Shown: positions 52,946 to 62,812, counted from the first letter of the stretch. The stretch: DNA of 64,000 nt from Pseudomonadota bacterium (GCA_022360315.1 JAKSDA010000191.1:1-64000), one strand, 5' to 3'. Numbers and translations are program-made. Notes: generated by a model not told the origin, from the sequence alone.

Positions 52946-54064
52946 ATGGATAGCAAACTCGCAATTGTTTTGATCATTGTTGCCGCTATTGCCGGATATT
53001 TCGCCGGCGGGATGGGGAGCGACAAACCCGCTGAACCAACAGCGACAGCCACAACACCGGCACCGAAACCTCAGGCCGATGATAAGAAGATCCCTGATAA
53101 AGCCAAGGAGTCAAGCAACACCTTGGCTGCTGTCAAGAACAAGGGTTTTCTCTCTTGCGGCGTCAATACCGGTCTTCCCGGCTTCAGTGCACCGGACTCC
53201 TCCAACAAGTGGACCGGCATAGATGTCGATGTTTGCCGCGCCGTCGCGGCGGCCGTCCTCGGTGATGCCACCAAAGTCAAATATACGCCGTTGACCGCCA
53301 AGGAACGCTTCACCGCTCTCCAGTCAGGCGAAATCGATATTCTCTCTCGCAATACTACATGGACCCACACCCGAGATACGTCATTGGGTCTGAACTTCGC
53401 CGGAGTCAACTATTACGACGGCCAGGGATTCATGGTCAAAAAGGCTTTGGGGGTCAAGAGTGCCAAGGAACTCGACGGTGCTGTGATGTGTATCCAGGCC
53501 GGCACCACGACCGAGTTAAACCTCGCCGATTACTTCCGATATAACAACCTCAAATACAAGTCGGTGACCTTTGACACCACCGATCAGACCCGAGAGGGTT
53601 TCGAAGCGAATCGTTGCGACGTTCTGACATCGGATCAGAGTCAGCTCTATGGACTGCGCACGAAATTGAATGACCCGGACAGTGCGATAGTCCTGCCGGA
53701 GGTGATTTCCAAGGAGCCTCTGGGGCCTTCTGTACGGCAGGGCGACGACGCCTGGTTCAACGTTGTCCGCTGGACCCTGAGCGCTGTGATCAACGCAGAA
53801 GAGCTGGGCGTTACCTCGCAGAATGTCGATCAAATGAAGAGTTCCAACAACCCGGAGATCAAGCGTCTCCTCGGTGTCACTGGCGACATGGGGGCAAAAC
53901 TGGGACTCGACGGTTCGTGGGCATTGCAGGCTATCAAGCAGGTTGGCAACTACAGTGAGATCTTCGAGCGCAATGTGGGCAGCGGTTCACCGTTAAAAAT
54001 CAGCCGTGGGCTCAATGCGTTGTGGAACAAAGGCGGAATCATGTTCGCGCCTCCGATCCGCTGA
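52946..54064 (+). CDS. aapJ: General L-amino-acid ABC transporter substrate-binding protein (AapJ-like), membrane-anchored
   Basis: A 372-residue periplasmic binding protein. GVNTGLPGFSAPD, the LTAKERFTALQSGEIDILSR stretch, then TSLGLNFAGVNYYDGQGFM are nearly diagnostic of AapJ, the binding protein of general L-amino-acid transporters. Instead of a cleaved signal or lipobox it has an N-terminal hydrophobic helix (MDSKLAIVLIIVAAIAGYFAG) and a Pro/Ala/Thr linker, so it is likely tethered to the inner membrane. ATG 52946 has GAGGA five bases upstream; a longer frame to 52895 lacks this. First gene of the operon; a hairpin follows before the permease genes. A paralogue lies at the other end (57371-58474). 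Confidence 0.93.
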   Translation: MDSKLAIVLIIVAAIAGYFAGGMGSDKPAEPTATATTPAPKPQADDKKIPDKAKESSNTLAAVKNKGFLSCGVNTGLPGFSAPDSSNKWTGIDVDVCRAVAAAVLGDATKVKYTPLTAKERFTALQSGEIDILSRNTTWTHTRDTSLGLNFAGVNYYDGQGFMVKKALGVKSAKELDGAVMCIQAGTTTELNLADYFRYNNLKYKSVTFDTTDQTREGFEANRCDVLTSDQSQLYGLRTKLNDPDSAIVLPEVISKEPLGPSVRQGDDAWFNVVRWTLSAVINAEELGVTSQNVDQMKSSNNPEIKRLLGVTGDMGAKLGLDGSWALQAIKQVGNYSEIFERNVGSGSPLKISRGLNALWNKGGIMFAPPIR

Positions 54065-54080
54065 GTCCGCACCTGCGCAA

Positions 54081-54106
54081 GGCGAGGCGGACCAGCAAGC
54101 CTCGCC
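54081..54106 (+). other. Stem-loop between binding-protein and permease genes
   Basis: GGCGAGGC (54081-54088) and GCCTCGCC (54099-54106) form a perfect eight-base stem with a ten-base loop and no T run. Hairpins at this place in ABC operons usually protect the binding-protein mRNA and reduce downstream expression, giving excess binding protein. Confidence 0.6.
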
Positions 54107-54179
54107 GGCAAGGCCTCGACAGGGAACCAACCTGCGGCCTACAGCTCATGTCGAGTCTCGGCTCCTGTGACCTGTCCCG

Positions 54180-55427
54180 GTGACAGCTGGAAACCGGGAG
54201 CCGGGCGCATTCCAGACATTGCATCGTATAAACGTGTCCGACCAACCAAATACCCCGACGAGCAATCCTTCCAGACCGCCACCGTGGAATAACCCCGCTG
54301 TCCGGTCGATCGTTTATCAGGTGATCGCGGTCGTATTGCTCGGTTATTTCGCCTGGACCATCCTCAACAACACCCTCGACAACATGGCTAGGCGGGGCAT
54401 CAGAACCGGATTTTCGTTTCTAAACAACGAATCTGGTTTTGGCATTTTGCTCAGCCTCATCGAGTATGATGAAAGCAGCACGTATGGTCGTACATTCCTT
54501 GTCGGACTGCTGAATACGCTGTTGGTATCGGTGCTGGGGATATTTTTTGCCACCATTTTCGGATTTCTTCTCGGCATCGCCCGGCTTTCCACCAATTGGC
54601 TGATCGCCCAATTGGCTTCGATCTATGTCGAAATGATTCGAAATATCCCGTTACTGTTGCAGATTTTCTTCTGGTATACCGCCGTTCTGCAGGCTCTCCC
54701 TGGGCCGAGAGACAGTATTCAGCTCGGTGACTCGTATTTCCTGAACAATCGAGGGTTCTATTTCCCAAAACCGATCTTTGAAGACGGATTTGGAGCAGTC
54801 CTTTTTGCTCTGCTGGCAGCCATCGCAGCAGCGATTTTTATCGGGCGTTGGGCCCGCCGGCGCCAGGACAGGACGGGGGCGCGCTTTCCGGTATTCTTGA
54901 CCTCGCTCGGCCTGATCGTCGGATTGCCGCTGGTGGTGTTTTTGCTTGTCGGGGCGCCGCTATCGTTCGAGACGGCTGTGCTCGAGCGATTTAGCTTTAC
55001 AGGCGGCTCCCGCGTCATTCCGGAGTTGATGGCTCTTCTGTGGGCCTTGACCATGTATACAGCTGCGTTTATCGCCGAGATTGTCCGTGCTGGCATCGAG
55101 TCGGTCAGCCACGGCCAGATCGAAGCCGCCCGGTCCCTCGGCCTGCGCAATGGCCCAACGCTGAGGCTGATCGTCATTCCCCAGGCCTTGCGCGTCATCA
55201 TCCCGCCGCTGACCAGTCAGTATCTCAACCTGACCAAGAATTCTTCGCTGGCCACTGCGATTGGCTACCCCGATCTCGTCGCCGTCTTCATGGGAACCAG
55301 CCTCAACCAGACCGGCCAGGCGGTAGAGATCGTCGCCATGACCATGGCGGTCTATCTGACCATCAGCCTATCGATTTCGTTCTTGATGAACTGGTACAAC
55401 AGAAAAGTAGCGTTGGTGGAACGATGA
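54180..55427 (+). CDS. aapQ: Amino-acid ABC transporter permease (AapQ-like)
   Basis: A 415-residue inner-membrane permease of the HAAT family. Hydrophobic segments include IVYQVIAVVLLGYFAWTIL near the N-terminus and several later ones. The AapQ order is present: LDNMARRGIRTGFSFLN, FLVGLLNTLLVSVLG, EMIRNIPLLLQIFFWY, and the EAA-like loop SHGQIEAARSLGLRNGPTLR that contacts the ATPase. The large periplasmic loop between segments is characteristic of AapQ. The frame opens at GTG 54180; GTG 54234 (VSDQPNT) is an equally weak alternative, neither with a good Shine-Dalgarno. Its stop overlaps the AapM start by four bases. Confidence 0.92.
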   Translation: MTAGNREPGAFQTLHRINVSDQPNTPTSNPSRPPPWNNPAVRSIVYQVIAVVLLGYFAWTILNNTLDNMARRGIRTGFSFLNNESGFGILLSLIEYDESSTYGRTFLVGLLNTLLVSVLGIFFATIFGFLLGIARLSTNWLIAQLASIYVEMIRNIPLLLQIFFWYTAVLQALPGPRDSIQLGDSYFLNNRGFYFPKPIFEDGFGAVLFALLAAIAAAIFIGRWARRRQDRTGARFPVFLTSLGLIVGLPLVVFLLVGAPLSFETAVLERFSFTGGSRVIPELMALLWALTMYTAAFIAEIVRAGIESVSHGQIEAARSLGLRNGPTLRLIVIPQALRVIIPPLTSQYLNLTKNSSLATAIGYPDLVAVFMGTSLNQTGQAVEIVAMTMAVYLTISLSISFLMNWYNRKVALVER

Positions 55428-56536
55428 GCGCCACTGAGAACGGCTGGCAACCTGCACCCGATTTACCGCCTCCTTCGTCGTCTGTTGGCATCATCGGTTG
55501 GATCCGTCAGAATCTATTCTCGTCACCGCTGAATATTTTTCTGACGGTGGTCGGCCTTTATATCATTTATAAAGCAGGAGTACCAATCCTCGATTGGGTG
55601 TTCTGGAGTGCGGATTTCAGCGGCGAGGATCAATCGGCGTGTACCTCGGGGGGAGCCTGCTGGGTTTTCGTGGGCCAGCGACTGTCTTTCTTTATTTACG
55701 GCTTTTATCCCGAATCCGAGTACTGGCGCATCAATGTTCTATTCGTCCTTTTGGCGGTGCTCATCATTCCGCAGATGATCCCGGCCTTTCCTCATAAGAA
55801 ATGGTTGGGGTGGTTCTTTCTGGTCGGATTCCCCATCGTTTCCTATGTTCTGCTGCTCGGCGGCAGTTTTTCGCTTCCCCACGTCGAAACCGAAAAATGG
55901 GGTGGCTTGATGCTGACCCTGGTTATTTCGTTCGTGGGGATTGTCTTTGCTCTTCCCCTGGGAACATTGCTCGCGCTGGGCCGCCGTTCGGACATGCCGG
56001 TCATCCGCGCGATCTGTGTCGGATTTATCGAATTATGGCGGGGTGTGCCGCTGATCTCGGTCTTATTCATGGCATCGGTCATGCTGCCGCTGTTCTTGAG
56101 TGAGGGTGCGCACTTCAATAAATTGCTTCGGGCGCTGATCGGCATTGTCATGTTTCAGTCTGCCTACATGGCAGAAGTGGTCCGTGGTGGGCTCCAGGCC
56201 ATTCCCAAAGGACAGTATGAGGCGGCGGCCGCCCTGGGCCTGGGCTATTGGCGGAGTATGGGGCTGGTGATCCTGCCGCAGGCGCTGAAATTGGTAATAC
56301 CTGGCATTGTCAATACGTTTATCGCGCTATTCAAGGATACGACCTTGGTGCTGATCATCGGTCTATTGGATATCCTGGCCTCGGTCCAGGCAGCGATCAC
56401 CGATCCAGCGTGGAGTGCTGTGGCAGCCGAAGGGTATGTATTTACCGCCGTGGCCTTCTGGATCTTCTGCTTCGGTATGTCGCGATATAGCCAGGGACTG
56501 GAACGCAGATTGGATACCGGACACAAAAAACGCTAG
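55424..56536 (+). CDS. aapM: Amino-acid ABC transporter permease (AapM-like)
   Basis: A 370-residue second permease. ATG 55424 (MSATENGW) lies in an ATGA overlap with the AapQ stop; the much longer open frame upstream is a shadow of AapQ. Features: an N-terminal helix (PLNIFLTVVGLYIIYKAG), RINVLFVLLAVLIIP, IELWRGVPLISVLFMASV, and the EAA loop IPKGQYEAAAALGLGYWRSM. It would form the heterodimeric channel with AapQ. No RBS is needed beyond coupling. The ATPase gene follows after 25 bp. Confidence 0.93.
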   Translation: MSATENGWQPAPDLPPPSSSVGIIGWIRQNLFSSPLNIFLTVVGLYIIYKAGVPILDWVFWSADFSGEDQSACTSGGACWVFVGQRLSFFIYGFYPESEYWRINVLFVLLAVLIIPQMIPAFPHKKWLGWFFLVGFPIVSYVLLLGGSFSLPHVETEKWGGLMLTLVISFVGIVFALPLGTLLALGRRSDMPVIRAICVGFIELWRGVPLISVLFMASVMLPLFLSEGAHFNKLLRALIGIVMFQSAYMAEVVRGGLQAIPKGQYEAAAALGLGYWRSMGLVILPQALKLVIPGIVNTFIALFKDTTLVLIIGLLDILASVQAAITDPAWSAVAAEGYVFTAVAFWIFCFGMSRYSQGLERRLDTGHKKR

Positions 56537-56561
56537 CTGCTAGCTACGTCGGAGCAAGTTA

Positions 56562-57332
56562 ATGAGTGATACGGCGTCACAGGAACCAGCAGAGACGAAA
56601 ACTGCCCCGATGATCCAGATGATCGGAGTCCATAAATGGTATGGCGAGTTTCACGTGCTGAAGGATATCAATCTCGATGTCGATCACCGCGAGCGGATCG
56701 TCATCTGTGGTCCTTCTGGTTCCGGCAAGTCCACCTTGATCCGCTGCATCAACCGTCTGGAAGAACACCAGCAGGGACGGATCATCGTCGAGGGAATCGA
56801 GCTTACCAGCGACCTCAAGCACATCGAGCAGATTCGGCGAGACGTGGGCATGGTGTTTCAGCACTTCAACCTCTTTCCCCATCTGACTGTACTGGAAAAC
56901 CTCACTCTGGCGCCCATATGGGTACGCAAGACGCCGCGCGCAGAAGCAGAAAAAGCGGCAATGACGTATCTGGAGCGGGTCAAAATTCCGGAACAGGCAA
57001 AGAAGTATCCGGGCCAACTATCGGGCGGTCAGCAGCAGCGTGTGGCCATTGCCCGCTCTCTGTGCATGAACCCCAAGATCATGCTGTTTGACGAGCCCAC
57101 TTCGGCACTCGATCCGGAGATGATCAAAGAAGTACTCGATGTCATGATCGAATTGGCGGAAAGCGGCATGACCATGCTATGCGTCACCCACGAGATGGGC
57201 TTTGCCAAGACCGTCGCCGACCGGGTCATCTTCATGGACAGCGGTGAAATCATCGAGCAGAACAATCCGGATCAGTTTTTCGACAATCCGCAACACGATA
57301 GGACAAAATTGTTCCTCAGCCAGATCCTCTAA
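56562..57332 (+). CDS. aapP: Amino-acid ABC transporter ATP-binding protein (AapP-like)
   Basis: A 256-residue ABC ATPase of the polar-amino-acid type. Walker [10 protein letters not shown] (about 50-58), the Q-loop in [17 protein letters not shown], signature [15 protein letters not shown], Walker [13 protein letters not shown] and the switch His in VTHEMGFAK are all present. It powers the AapQM channel. No start alternative is better than ATG 56562. The second binding-protein gene starts 38 bp after the stop, so one transcript may cover all five genes. Confidence 0.95.
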   Translation: MSDTASQEPAETKTAPMIQMIGVHKWYGEFHVLKDINLDVDHRERIVICGPSGSGKSTLIRCINRLEEHQQGRIIVEGIELTSDLKHIEQIRRDVGMVFQHFNLFPHLTVLENLTLAPIWVRKTPRAEAEKAAMTYLERVKIPEQAKKYPGQLSGGQQQRVAIARSLCMNPKIMLFDEPTSALDPEMIKEVLDVMIELAESGMTMLCVTHEMGFAKTVADRVIFMDSGEIIEQNNPDQFFDNPQHDRTKLFLSQIL

Positions 57333-57370
57333 TACAGTGTTCTGAATTGCTATTTGACATCGGGGCACCC

Positions 57371-58474
57371 ATGGATACGAGACTCGCAATTGGGCTAATT
57401 GTTGTTGCTGCACTTGCCGGGTATCTGGTGGCCGGGGCAGTACACGGAAAAAACACCGAACCACCGGCACCAGCACCAAAAGCGCAGGCCGATCAGATGA
57501 TTTCCGCAAGAGCCAGGGCGTCCAGCGACACCCTGGCTCTTATCAAGAGTAAAGGATTCCTCTCATGCGGGGTCAATACGGGTCTTCCAGGCTTTAGCGC
57601 GCCGGATACCAACAACAATTGGACCGGTATGGACGTCGATTTTTGCCGTGCCCTCGCGGCAGCGGTGCTCGGCGATACCACGAGAGTGAAATACAAGCCG
57701 TTGACGGCCAAGGAACGCTTCACAGCGCTCCAGTCGGGCGAAATTGATATTCTCAGCCGCAATACTACCTGGACCCAAATCCGAGACACATCATTGGGCT
57801 TGAACTTCGCCGGAGTCAACTACTATGACGGCCAGGGATTCATGGTCAAAAAATCTCTGCGAGTAAAGAGCGCCAAGGAACTCGACGGTGCTGTGTTTTG
57901 CATGCAGGCTGGCACCACCACCGAGTTGAACCTCGCCGATTACGCCCGACTCAACAAATTTACCTATAAGTCAATAACGTTCGAAACCAATGAGCAGGTT
58001 CGGGAAGGCTTTGAAACCGGACGCTGTGATGTTTTGACTACGGATCAGAGCGGACTTTATTCGCATATCACGAAGTTGAGCGACCCCGATAGTGCGATGG
58101 TTCTACCCGAAATGATGTCCAAGGAGCCACTGGGCCCTGTTGTACGGCAAGGCGACGACGCCTGGTTCAACGTTGTCCGCTGGACATTGCATGCCTTGAT
58201 CAACGCAGAAGAGCTGGGTGTAACTTCTGAAAATATCGAGCAGATGAAGAGTTCCAGTAACCCGGCGATAAGCCGCCTCCTCGGCACGACCGGGGATATG
58301 GGGGCAAAACTGGGGCTCGACAACTCGTGGGCATTCCACGCCATCAAGCAGGTGGGCAACTACGGTGAAATCTTCGAACGCAATGTGGGTAGACTTTCAC
58401 CGTTAAAAATCAGGCGTGGCCTCAATGCGTTGTGGAACAGAGGCGGAATCATGTTTGCGCCTCCGATCCGCTGA
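57371..58474 (+). CDS. Second AapJ-like binding protein, paralogue of 52946-54064
   Basis: A 367-residue AapJ-like protein with the same layout as the first one: an N-terminal hydrophobic anchor (MDTRLAIGLIVVAALAGYLV), a Pro/Ala linker, GVNTGLPGFSAPD, the same ligand-fold motifs and an identical C-terminus GGIMFAPPIR. Differences cluster in the second lobe (YARLNKFTYKS versus YFRYNNLKYKS) and elsewhere, compatible with different ligand preference. ATG 57371 (MDTR) has weak GGGG upstream; a frame start at 57347 adds residues before the membrane helix. Its stop is 12 bp from the convergent giant OmpA gene. This is a tandem duplication around one ABC core. Confidence 0.9.
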   Translation: MDTRLAIGLIVVAALAGYLVAGAVHGKNTEPPAPAPKAQADQMISARARASSDTLALIKSKGFLSCGVNTGLPGFSAPDTNNNWTGMDVDFCRALAAAVLGDTTRVKYKPLTAKERFTALQSGEIDILSRNTTWTQIRDTSLGLNFAGVNYYDGQGFMVKKSLRVKSAKELDGAVFCMQAGTTTELNLADYARLNKFTYKSITFETNEQVREGFETGRCDVLTTDQSGLYSHITKLSDPDSAMVLPEMMSKEPLGPVVRQGDDAWFNVVRWTLHALINAEELGVTSENIEQMKSSSNPAISRLLGTTGDMGAKLGLDNSWAFHAIKQVGNYGEIFERNVGRLSPLKIRRGLNALWNRGGIMFAPPIR

Positions 58475-58486
58475 GTCAACTTGCGA

Positions 58487-61400
58487 TCAGGGAGTGTCGC
58501 CGCGGTCTCCTTCACATTCACCGCCCTTGGTGATGGTGAATTCGACCCGTCGATTTTTCTCGCGTTCCTCTTCGGTGTCGTCCGACTGGATCAATAGCTG
58601 CTCTTCACCAAGGCCTATCGATTCCAGGCGTTTTTTGTCGATCCCTTGCTTGATCAGGTATTTCATGACCGAAGCGGCGCGTTCTCGGGATAGGCGCTTG
58701 TTGTATTGGTTTGAGCCTTCGCTGCTGGTGTGGCCTTCGATGCGCAGGTGGACATCAATGCGGTCTTCGAGCTGACGGACCACCTGGTTTAGCTCGGGGT
58801 ACGATTTGGCTTTGATCACACCGCTGTTGAACTCGAATTGGATTTTGCCCACTTTGATCTTCTTGCACACCGGGCAACTACCCCCGGCGGTGAGACGGAA
58901 CTCGATGCGACGGTTTTTCTGGCGGTCTTCATCGTTTCGCTCCGGATTGACGAGCAGGTATTTGGGGCCGTAGCCCACTGCCTTGAGCCGGCTCGCTTCG
59001 ATGCCGTGATCGACGAGATAATCGGTTACCGCTTGAGCGCGGCGCTGTGACAGGCTCATATTGTACTCTCGTCGACCTTCGCTGCTCGTGTGTCCTTCGA
59101 TTCTCACCCGTACATCGCGATGGGCATCGAGAACCCACATCACTTCTCGCCTGAGCATCTCCATGGAACGCGATGTGATGACCGCCGAGTTAACAGCGAA
59201 CTCGATCTTCTTGGCCAGGTCGATTGTTTGGCACGGCGCCACTGCATTTTCGGGACAAGACAGGCTGAACGATACCGAATAATCATTCCTATCGTCGGAC
59301 CCGGAGTGCGCGGCAGATTCAGCTCCCTCGCTGATAAACGACAGATTGCTCGCATTGACCCCTTTGCTGACAAGCGCTGTGAACAGCGCACGGGCGCGTT
59401 TTTCGGCGAGGTCTTTGTTCGCGTTCGGTCCACCTACCTCGATGGTGACTCGGGCATTCGAATGTTTCTCCGTCAAAACGTGAGCGAGCTCTTCAAATGG
59501 GACTCGAGAGGGTAGATCCAAAAACTCCGATCCGGTCCGGAAATGGAGTTTGGGAGTCACCTCGATACTGGCGCATTCGTTCACGGCGACCGACGGTGCG
59601 GGGCAGCCGTAATTTTCGGGTGTGCCTTTTATGCCCGGGCAGTAGTCGTGCTTTTCGATGCCCGGTGAGTACTCGTCGCCCGGTCCTGGCTCGGGCGTTG
59701 CCGGATCGAGGCCGCCTTCGGGAACCACGAGCGGCTCGGCATGCGGGCCCTCGCCGGTTGTCGCTGGCACCAGCCACGGCGGCGTGGGGATGCCATCGCA
59801 ATCGAGATCATTGGCCGGAGGATTGTCGGGACAACCAAGTGCCGGACAGTGGGGATTCTTGGGATACGTCCCGCAATCGACAGGGCATTCGGGGCGATCG
59901 GCTGGTGGATTTTGGTTTTCTGGGCAAGGCAGTGACGGTGGTGGTAGTACTGCTGGTGCGCGGCGCGCAAAGCGAATTCCGCCCAGGGCGCGCCAATCGG
60001 GGGTCCCGAATCCCGCCCGCAGACCGAGGCCAAACCCGGCGAATACGTTCAACGGTCCGGTGACCTTGATATTGCTGCCGAGAAGCGCCTCGGTGTAATT
60101 GTGGTTAAACGAAGCGAACGGATCGGCCGCAGCCGAGGCCAGCGACAACGACAGACCCAAATCGACCGGATGAGCACTTTCTGCCCCGAAGCGATATCCG
60201 CCAGCGATCCGGGCAAACAGTTCGTCGGGCAGTTCTAGGTTGAGAATCTGGCGACTGTCGGGCCGGGTTCGATAGCCCAGGTTGGCAGCGAGTGAGGCTG
60301 GGCCGAAACGCCGCGATAGGGCCAATTCGGGGGTAAATATCAGAGCCGACTCTCCGAAATACGAATCGGACATCGCGGTCGGCAGTGTGATTGCCGGAAT
60401 GACGGCGAGATCGAAACCGATGAAAGAGGTTCTCAGCAGCTGGATCTTCGGAGATACCGTGATATCGCCCAGGCCGGCAGATGATTCTGGCGACAGGGAA
60501 TCAGCGCTGAAATCGTAGTTTTGGCCGACGATGACCGGAACCTGCACGCCGAGTTGCAACCACCTGCCAAAGCCAACAGCGCCGACGAACGCGCCACCGA
60601 TACGCTGACTCAGAAATTTATCGGTACGCTCTCGTCCATCATCCATCTCCACATACAACGCCAGCGGATCATCCGCGAAACCCAGCCAGAATCCGAACTC
60701 CCAGTTCCAACGACCGATCACCGTGCCCGATTCGGTGTCCAGCATGCCATCGTGATCACTGGACAACCGAAATCTTTCGGCCGAAAAGTTGCGCGTGTCG
60801 TCTGTGCTTTGCGCGTGCGCGTCGCCCACAACACCGCTGAACACGAGCGCGATGACCGCGCTGGCGGCGGCACCGCGCTGGCGGCGTAAGGCCCACAACA
60901 AGAAAACGAAGAGGAGCGCGAACCCGGCGTCGCCAGTCGTGCTTGCGGCCGAACATCCGCCACCGCCGAGGGCTCGCTGCGTGAGCTGGCATGTTTTCAG
61001 ACAGTCATCCAATTCGTTGTCATTTTTGTCGTCGCACTGCTCGTTGTCCTCTACGATACCATTACCACAGTAGCTAAGCTCCACTACCGAGGGGTCGGGA
61101 GCGCTGGTTGTCTGACTCGTTGACACTTTGGGATCATCCGTGGGTAGCTTGAGATCCGGTATGCCCGGCAGCGATGGGGGACATTGATTCATGTAGCAGG
61201 TCTCCACGCTCCCCTGCATTGGAACGCTGGTAAGTCCCGGTTCTAGTTGATCGGGGACCTCGCCTACGAAGGTAAACTTAACAATCTTTGCTGCACCAAC
61301 GGGTGGTATTTGGACTTCCACACGGGTATCGTTGGGCTGGTTGCCCTTACTAATGGTGGAGCCGCTTGGCAGCGGATGCATGGGATCGGGTTGTCGAACT

Positions 61401-62440
61401 GTATTGGGGATTAGAGTGGAAATACCGGTGGGAAAACAGGGGGGCGGGTTCGAGTTCGGCGCACCGTCGTTGCAAGTAAAGGTCACCGGCAGGCTGGGAA
61501 TTATCTCATTGGGGTTCTCGATTTCCACTTCATACCGGATCTTGTCGCCCGGCCTGGCCGGCCGGTTTGGGTCCGGACAAACGTCGTTTTGGGGATTGTT
61601 GAAATCAATACGGTCGCAAACCTTGGTGATCATTCTGACCAGGACGCTTGAGGTGGTTTGGATATGCTTCAAGGTGAAATCGAGATCACTTACGGAAATA
61701 GATTGAAACGTCAAAGCGCCGACGTTGGCAAAGAAATTCTCGCTGATCCCGGTTGCGGTCCAGTTGAAGAAGGACTGATCCCGAAAGGGGATTCGTACCG
61801 TTTCGGGATCAGTCCCCGTCTCTATCAGTTGTAGCTCTCCAGATTCCAAAAATGTAGTGTCGTTGATAAATAATTTTACTCTGCCGCGAAATTCCTGCTG
61901 AGTCTGATAGACCAGCAAGAACGAGTCGAATCGACCCCCCTGTGTGAGATCGACTCCGTTGGGTTCCACATCGTGAAGTCCGAGTTCGTTCACATTGTCA
62001 GACCCGGCCTCCATGTCGACACCATCCCATATGACGTACATGCCCCCTGTGGTACCGGAGTCCAGGCTGAACCGGAGGTGACCTTCTTCGACGAGCAGCT
62101 TGCCTTCGTTGGTTCCCGAGTTATTGGTCACATTGATTTCGAGATCCCTTTGTTTGCCCAAAATCGTGGACATCGCGGAGGGGTCCGTTGCTGCGCCAGC
62201 ACGCGTACCGGTCTCACCTGACGACACTTCCACTTTGGGTTGGTCGACTTGAAACGTATCTATGATTACTCCCAAGCTCTCTCCGTCCGCCATCTGCGCA
62301 GCGCCTGTGGTTGGAAATAGCGCCGTGTTTGCAGCAACTATAGTCAGAACGATGCATGCCTTCGTAACTGGTGAATTCGAAATAGCTCGGCTGGGTAGCC
62401 ATTTTTCTGTGTGAAACATTCGAGTTGCCTGACTCATCAT
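58487..62440 (-). CDS. MYXO-CTERM surface protein fused to a triple-OmpA outer-membrane protein
   Basis: A 1,317-residue protein. Order: signal peptide (about 1-49), beta-rich repeats, a DUF4215-like Cys motif CGNGIVEDNEQCDDKN (about 455), a MYXO-CTERM-like tail GGGGCSAAS...GFALLFVFLLWALRRQR (about 490-520), then a second signal-like stretch SAVIALVFSGVVGDAHAQ, a beta-barrel region (about 560-860), a Pro/Cys linker and three OmpA-like peptidoglycan-binding domains, with GHTSSEG motifs and RR-E-F ends in the last two. A MYXO-CTERM tail normally ends a protein and a signal peptide normally begins one, so this reads as two genes fused without a stop. GGAGG lies five bases before ATG 62440. Confidence 0.85.
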   Translation of the reverse strand: MMSQATRMFHTEKWLPSRAISNSPVTKACIVLTIVAANTALFPTTGAAQMADGESLGVIIDTFQVDQPKVEVSSGETGTRAGAATDPSAMSTILGKQRDLEINVTNNSGTNEGKLLVEEGHLRFSLDSGTTGGMYVIWDGVDMEAGSDNVNELGLHDVEPNGVDLTQGGRFDSFLLVYQTQQEFRGRVKLFINDTTFLESGELQLIETGTDPETVRIPFRDQSFFNWTATGISENFFANVGALTFQSISVSDLDFTLKHIQTTSSVLVRMITKVCDRIDFNNPQNDVCPDPNRPARPGDKIRYEVEIENPNEIIPSLPVTFTCNDGAPNSNPPPCFPTGISTLIPNTVRQPDPMHPLPSGSTISKGNQPNDTRVEVQIPPVGAAKIVKFTFVGEVPDQLEPGLTSVPMQGSVETCYMNQCPPSLPGIPDLKLPTDDPKVSTSQTTSAPDPSVVELSYCGNGIVEDNEQCDDKNDNELDDCLKTCQLTQRALGGGGCSAASTTGDAGFALLFVFLLWALRRQRGAAASAVIALVFSGVVGDAHAQSTDDTRNFSAERFRLSSDHDGMLDTESGTVIGRWNWEFGFWLGFADDPLALYVEMDDGRERTDKFLSQRIGGAFVGAVGFGRWLQLGVQVPVIVGQNYDFSADSLSPESSAGLGDITVSPKIQLLRTSFIGFDLAVIPAITLPTAMSDSYFGESALIFTPELALSRRFGPASLAANLGYRTRPDSRQILNLELPDELFARIAGGYRFGAESAHPVDLGLSLSLASAAADPFASFNHNYTEALLGSNIKVTGPLNVFAGFGLGLRAGFGTPDWRALGGIRFARRAPAVLPPPSLPCPENQNPPADRPECPVDCGTYPKNPHCPALGCPDNPPANDLDCDGIPTPPWLVPATTGEGPHAEPLVVPEGGLDPATPEPGPGDEYSPGIEKHDYCPGIKGTPENYGCPAPSVAVNECASIEVTPKLHFRTGSEFLDLPSRVPFEELAHVLTEKHSNARVTIEVGGPNANKDLAEKRARALFTALVSKGVNASNLSFISEGAESAAHSGSDDRNDYSVSFSLSCPENAVAPCQTIDLAKKIEFAVNSAVITSRSMEMLRREVMWVLDAHRDVRVRIEGHTSSEGRREYNMSLSQRRAQAVTDYLVDHGIEASRLKAVGYGPKYLLVNPERNDEDRQKNRRIEFRLTAGGSCPVCKKIKVGKIQFEFNSGVIKAKSYPELNQVVRQLEDRIDVHLRIEGHTSSEGSNQYNKRLSRERAASVMKYLIKQGIDKKRLESIGLGEEQLLIQSDDTEEEREKNRRVEFTITKGGECEGDRGDTP
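60815..60975 (-). other. MYXO-CTERM / signal-peptide junction inside the giant OmpA gene
   Basis: This segment encodes the Cys-containing sorting tail, an Arg cluster, and right after it a hydrophobic stretch ending in HAQ|S, without any stop. It marks the boundary between the two halves. Two consecutive TTG codons just before the Arg cluster and one GTG could act as internal starts. Confidence 0.65.
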
Positions 62441-62812
62441 GATTCCTCCGCAGTCGCATTTCTGGATCAGCGACGAATATCGCGATCGTGACTCCGAAGG
62501 TTCGGATCAAGTCGAATCAACTGTAGGCCACGGGCTCAAAGAATCGCAGAATCGGCTTTATATTAAGTTATTTGGGTAGATGGCAATAAACAAGCAACCA
62601 ATTTCTGTCCCTTAATACCGAGATCAGCGCCTCGCTCAGAGGGCAGAACACTGAGCGCCGTACCATAACTCTCTCGATCAGAAAGAACGATGTCCACCGA
62701 AGGCGCTGCCTGATTGCGAGAGTTCGATGGGGAATCCACTCCCGCGTGCGGAGTCACCTCGATGGCGCCGCCGGTCAGTAGACGATTGGTCGGTTCCGAG
62801 CTAGCTTCGGGC
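62441..62812. other. Divergent intergenic region
   Basis: 372 bp between the giant OmpA gene (minus) and the SDR (plus). An AT-rich stretch (about 62555-62575, TTTATATTAAGTTATTTGGG) may hold promoter elements. No hairpin terminator, RNA gene or gene was found. An open frame from 62714 is only the 5' extension of the SDR. Confidence 0.5.

Noticed and set aside
55040..55423. 128-residue N-terminal extension of the AapM-like permease
   Set aside because: It is an Arg/Pro/His-rich out-of-frame reading of the AapQ gene; the ATGA overlap at 55424 is the real start.
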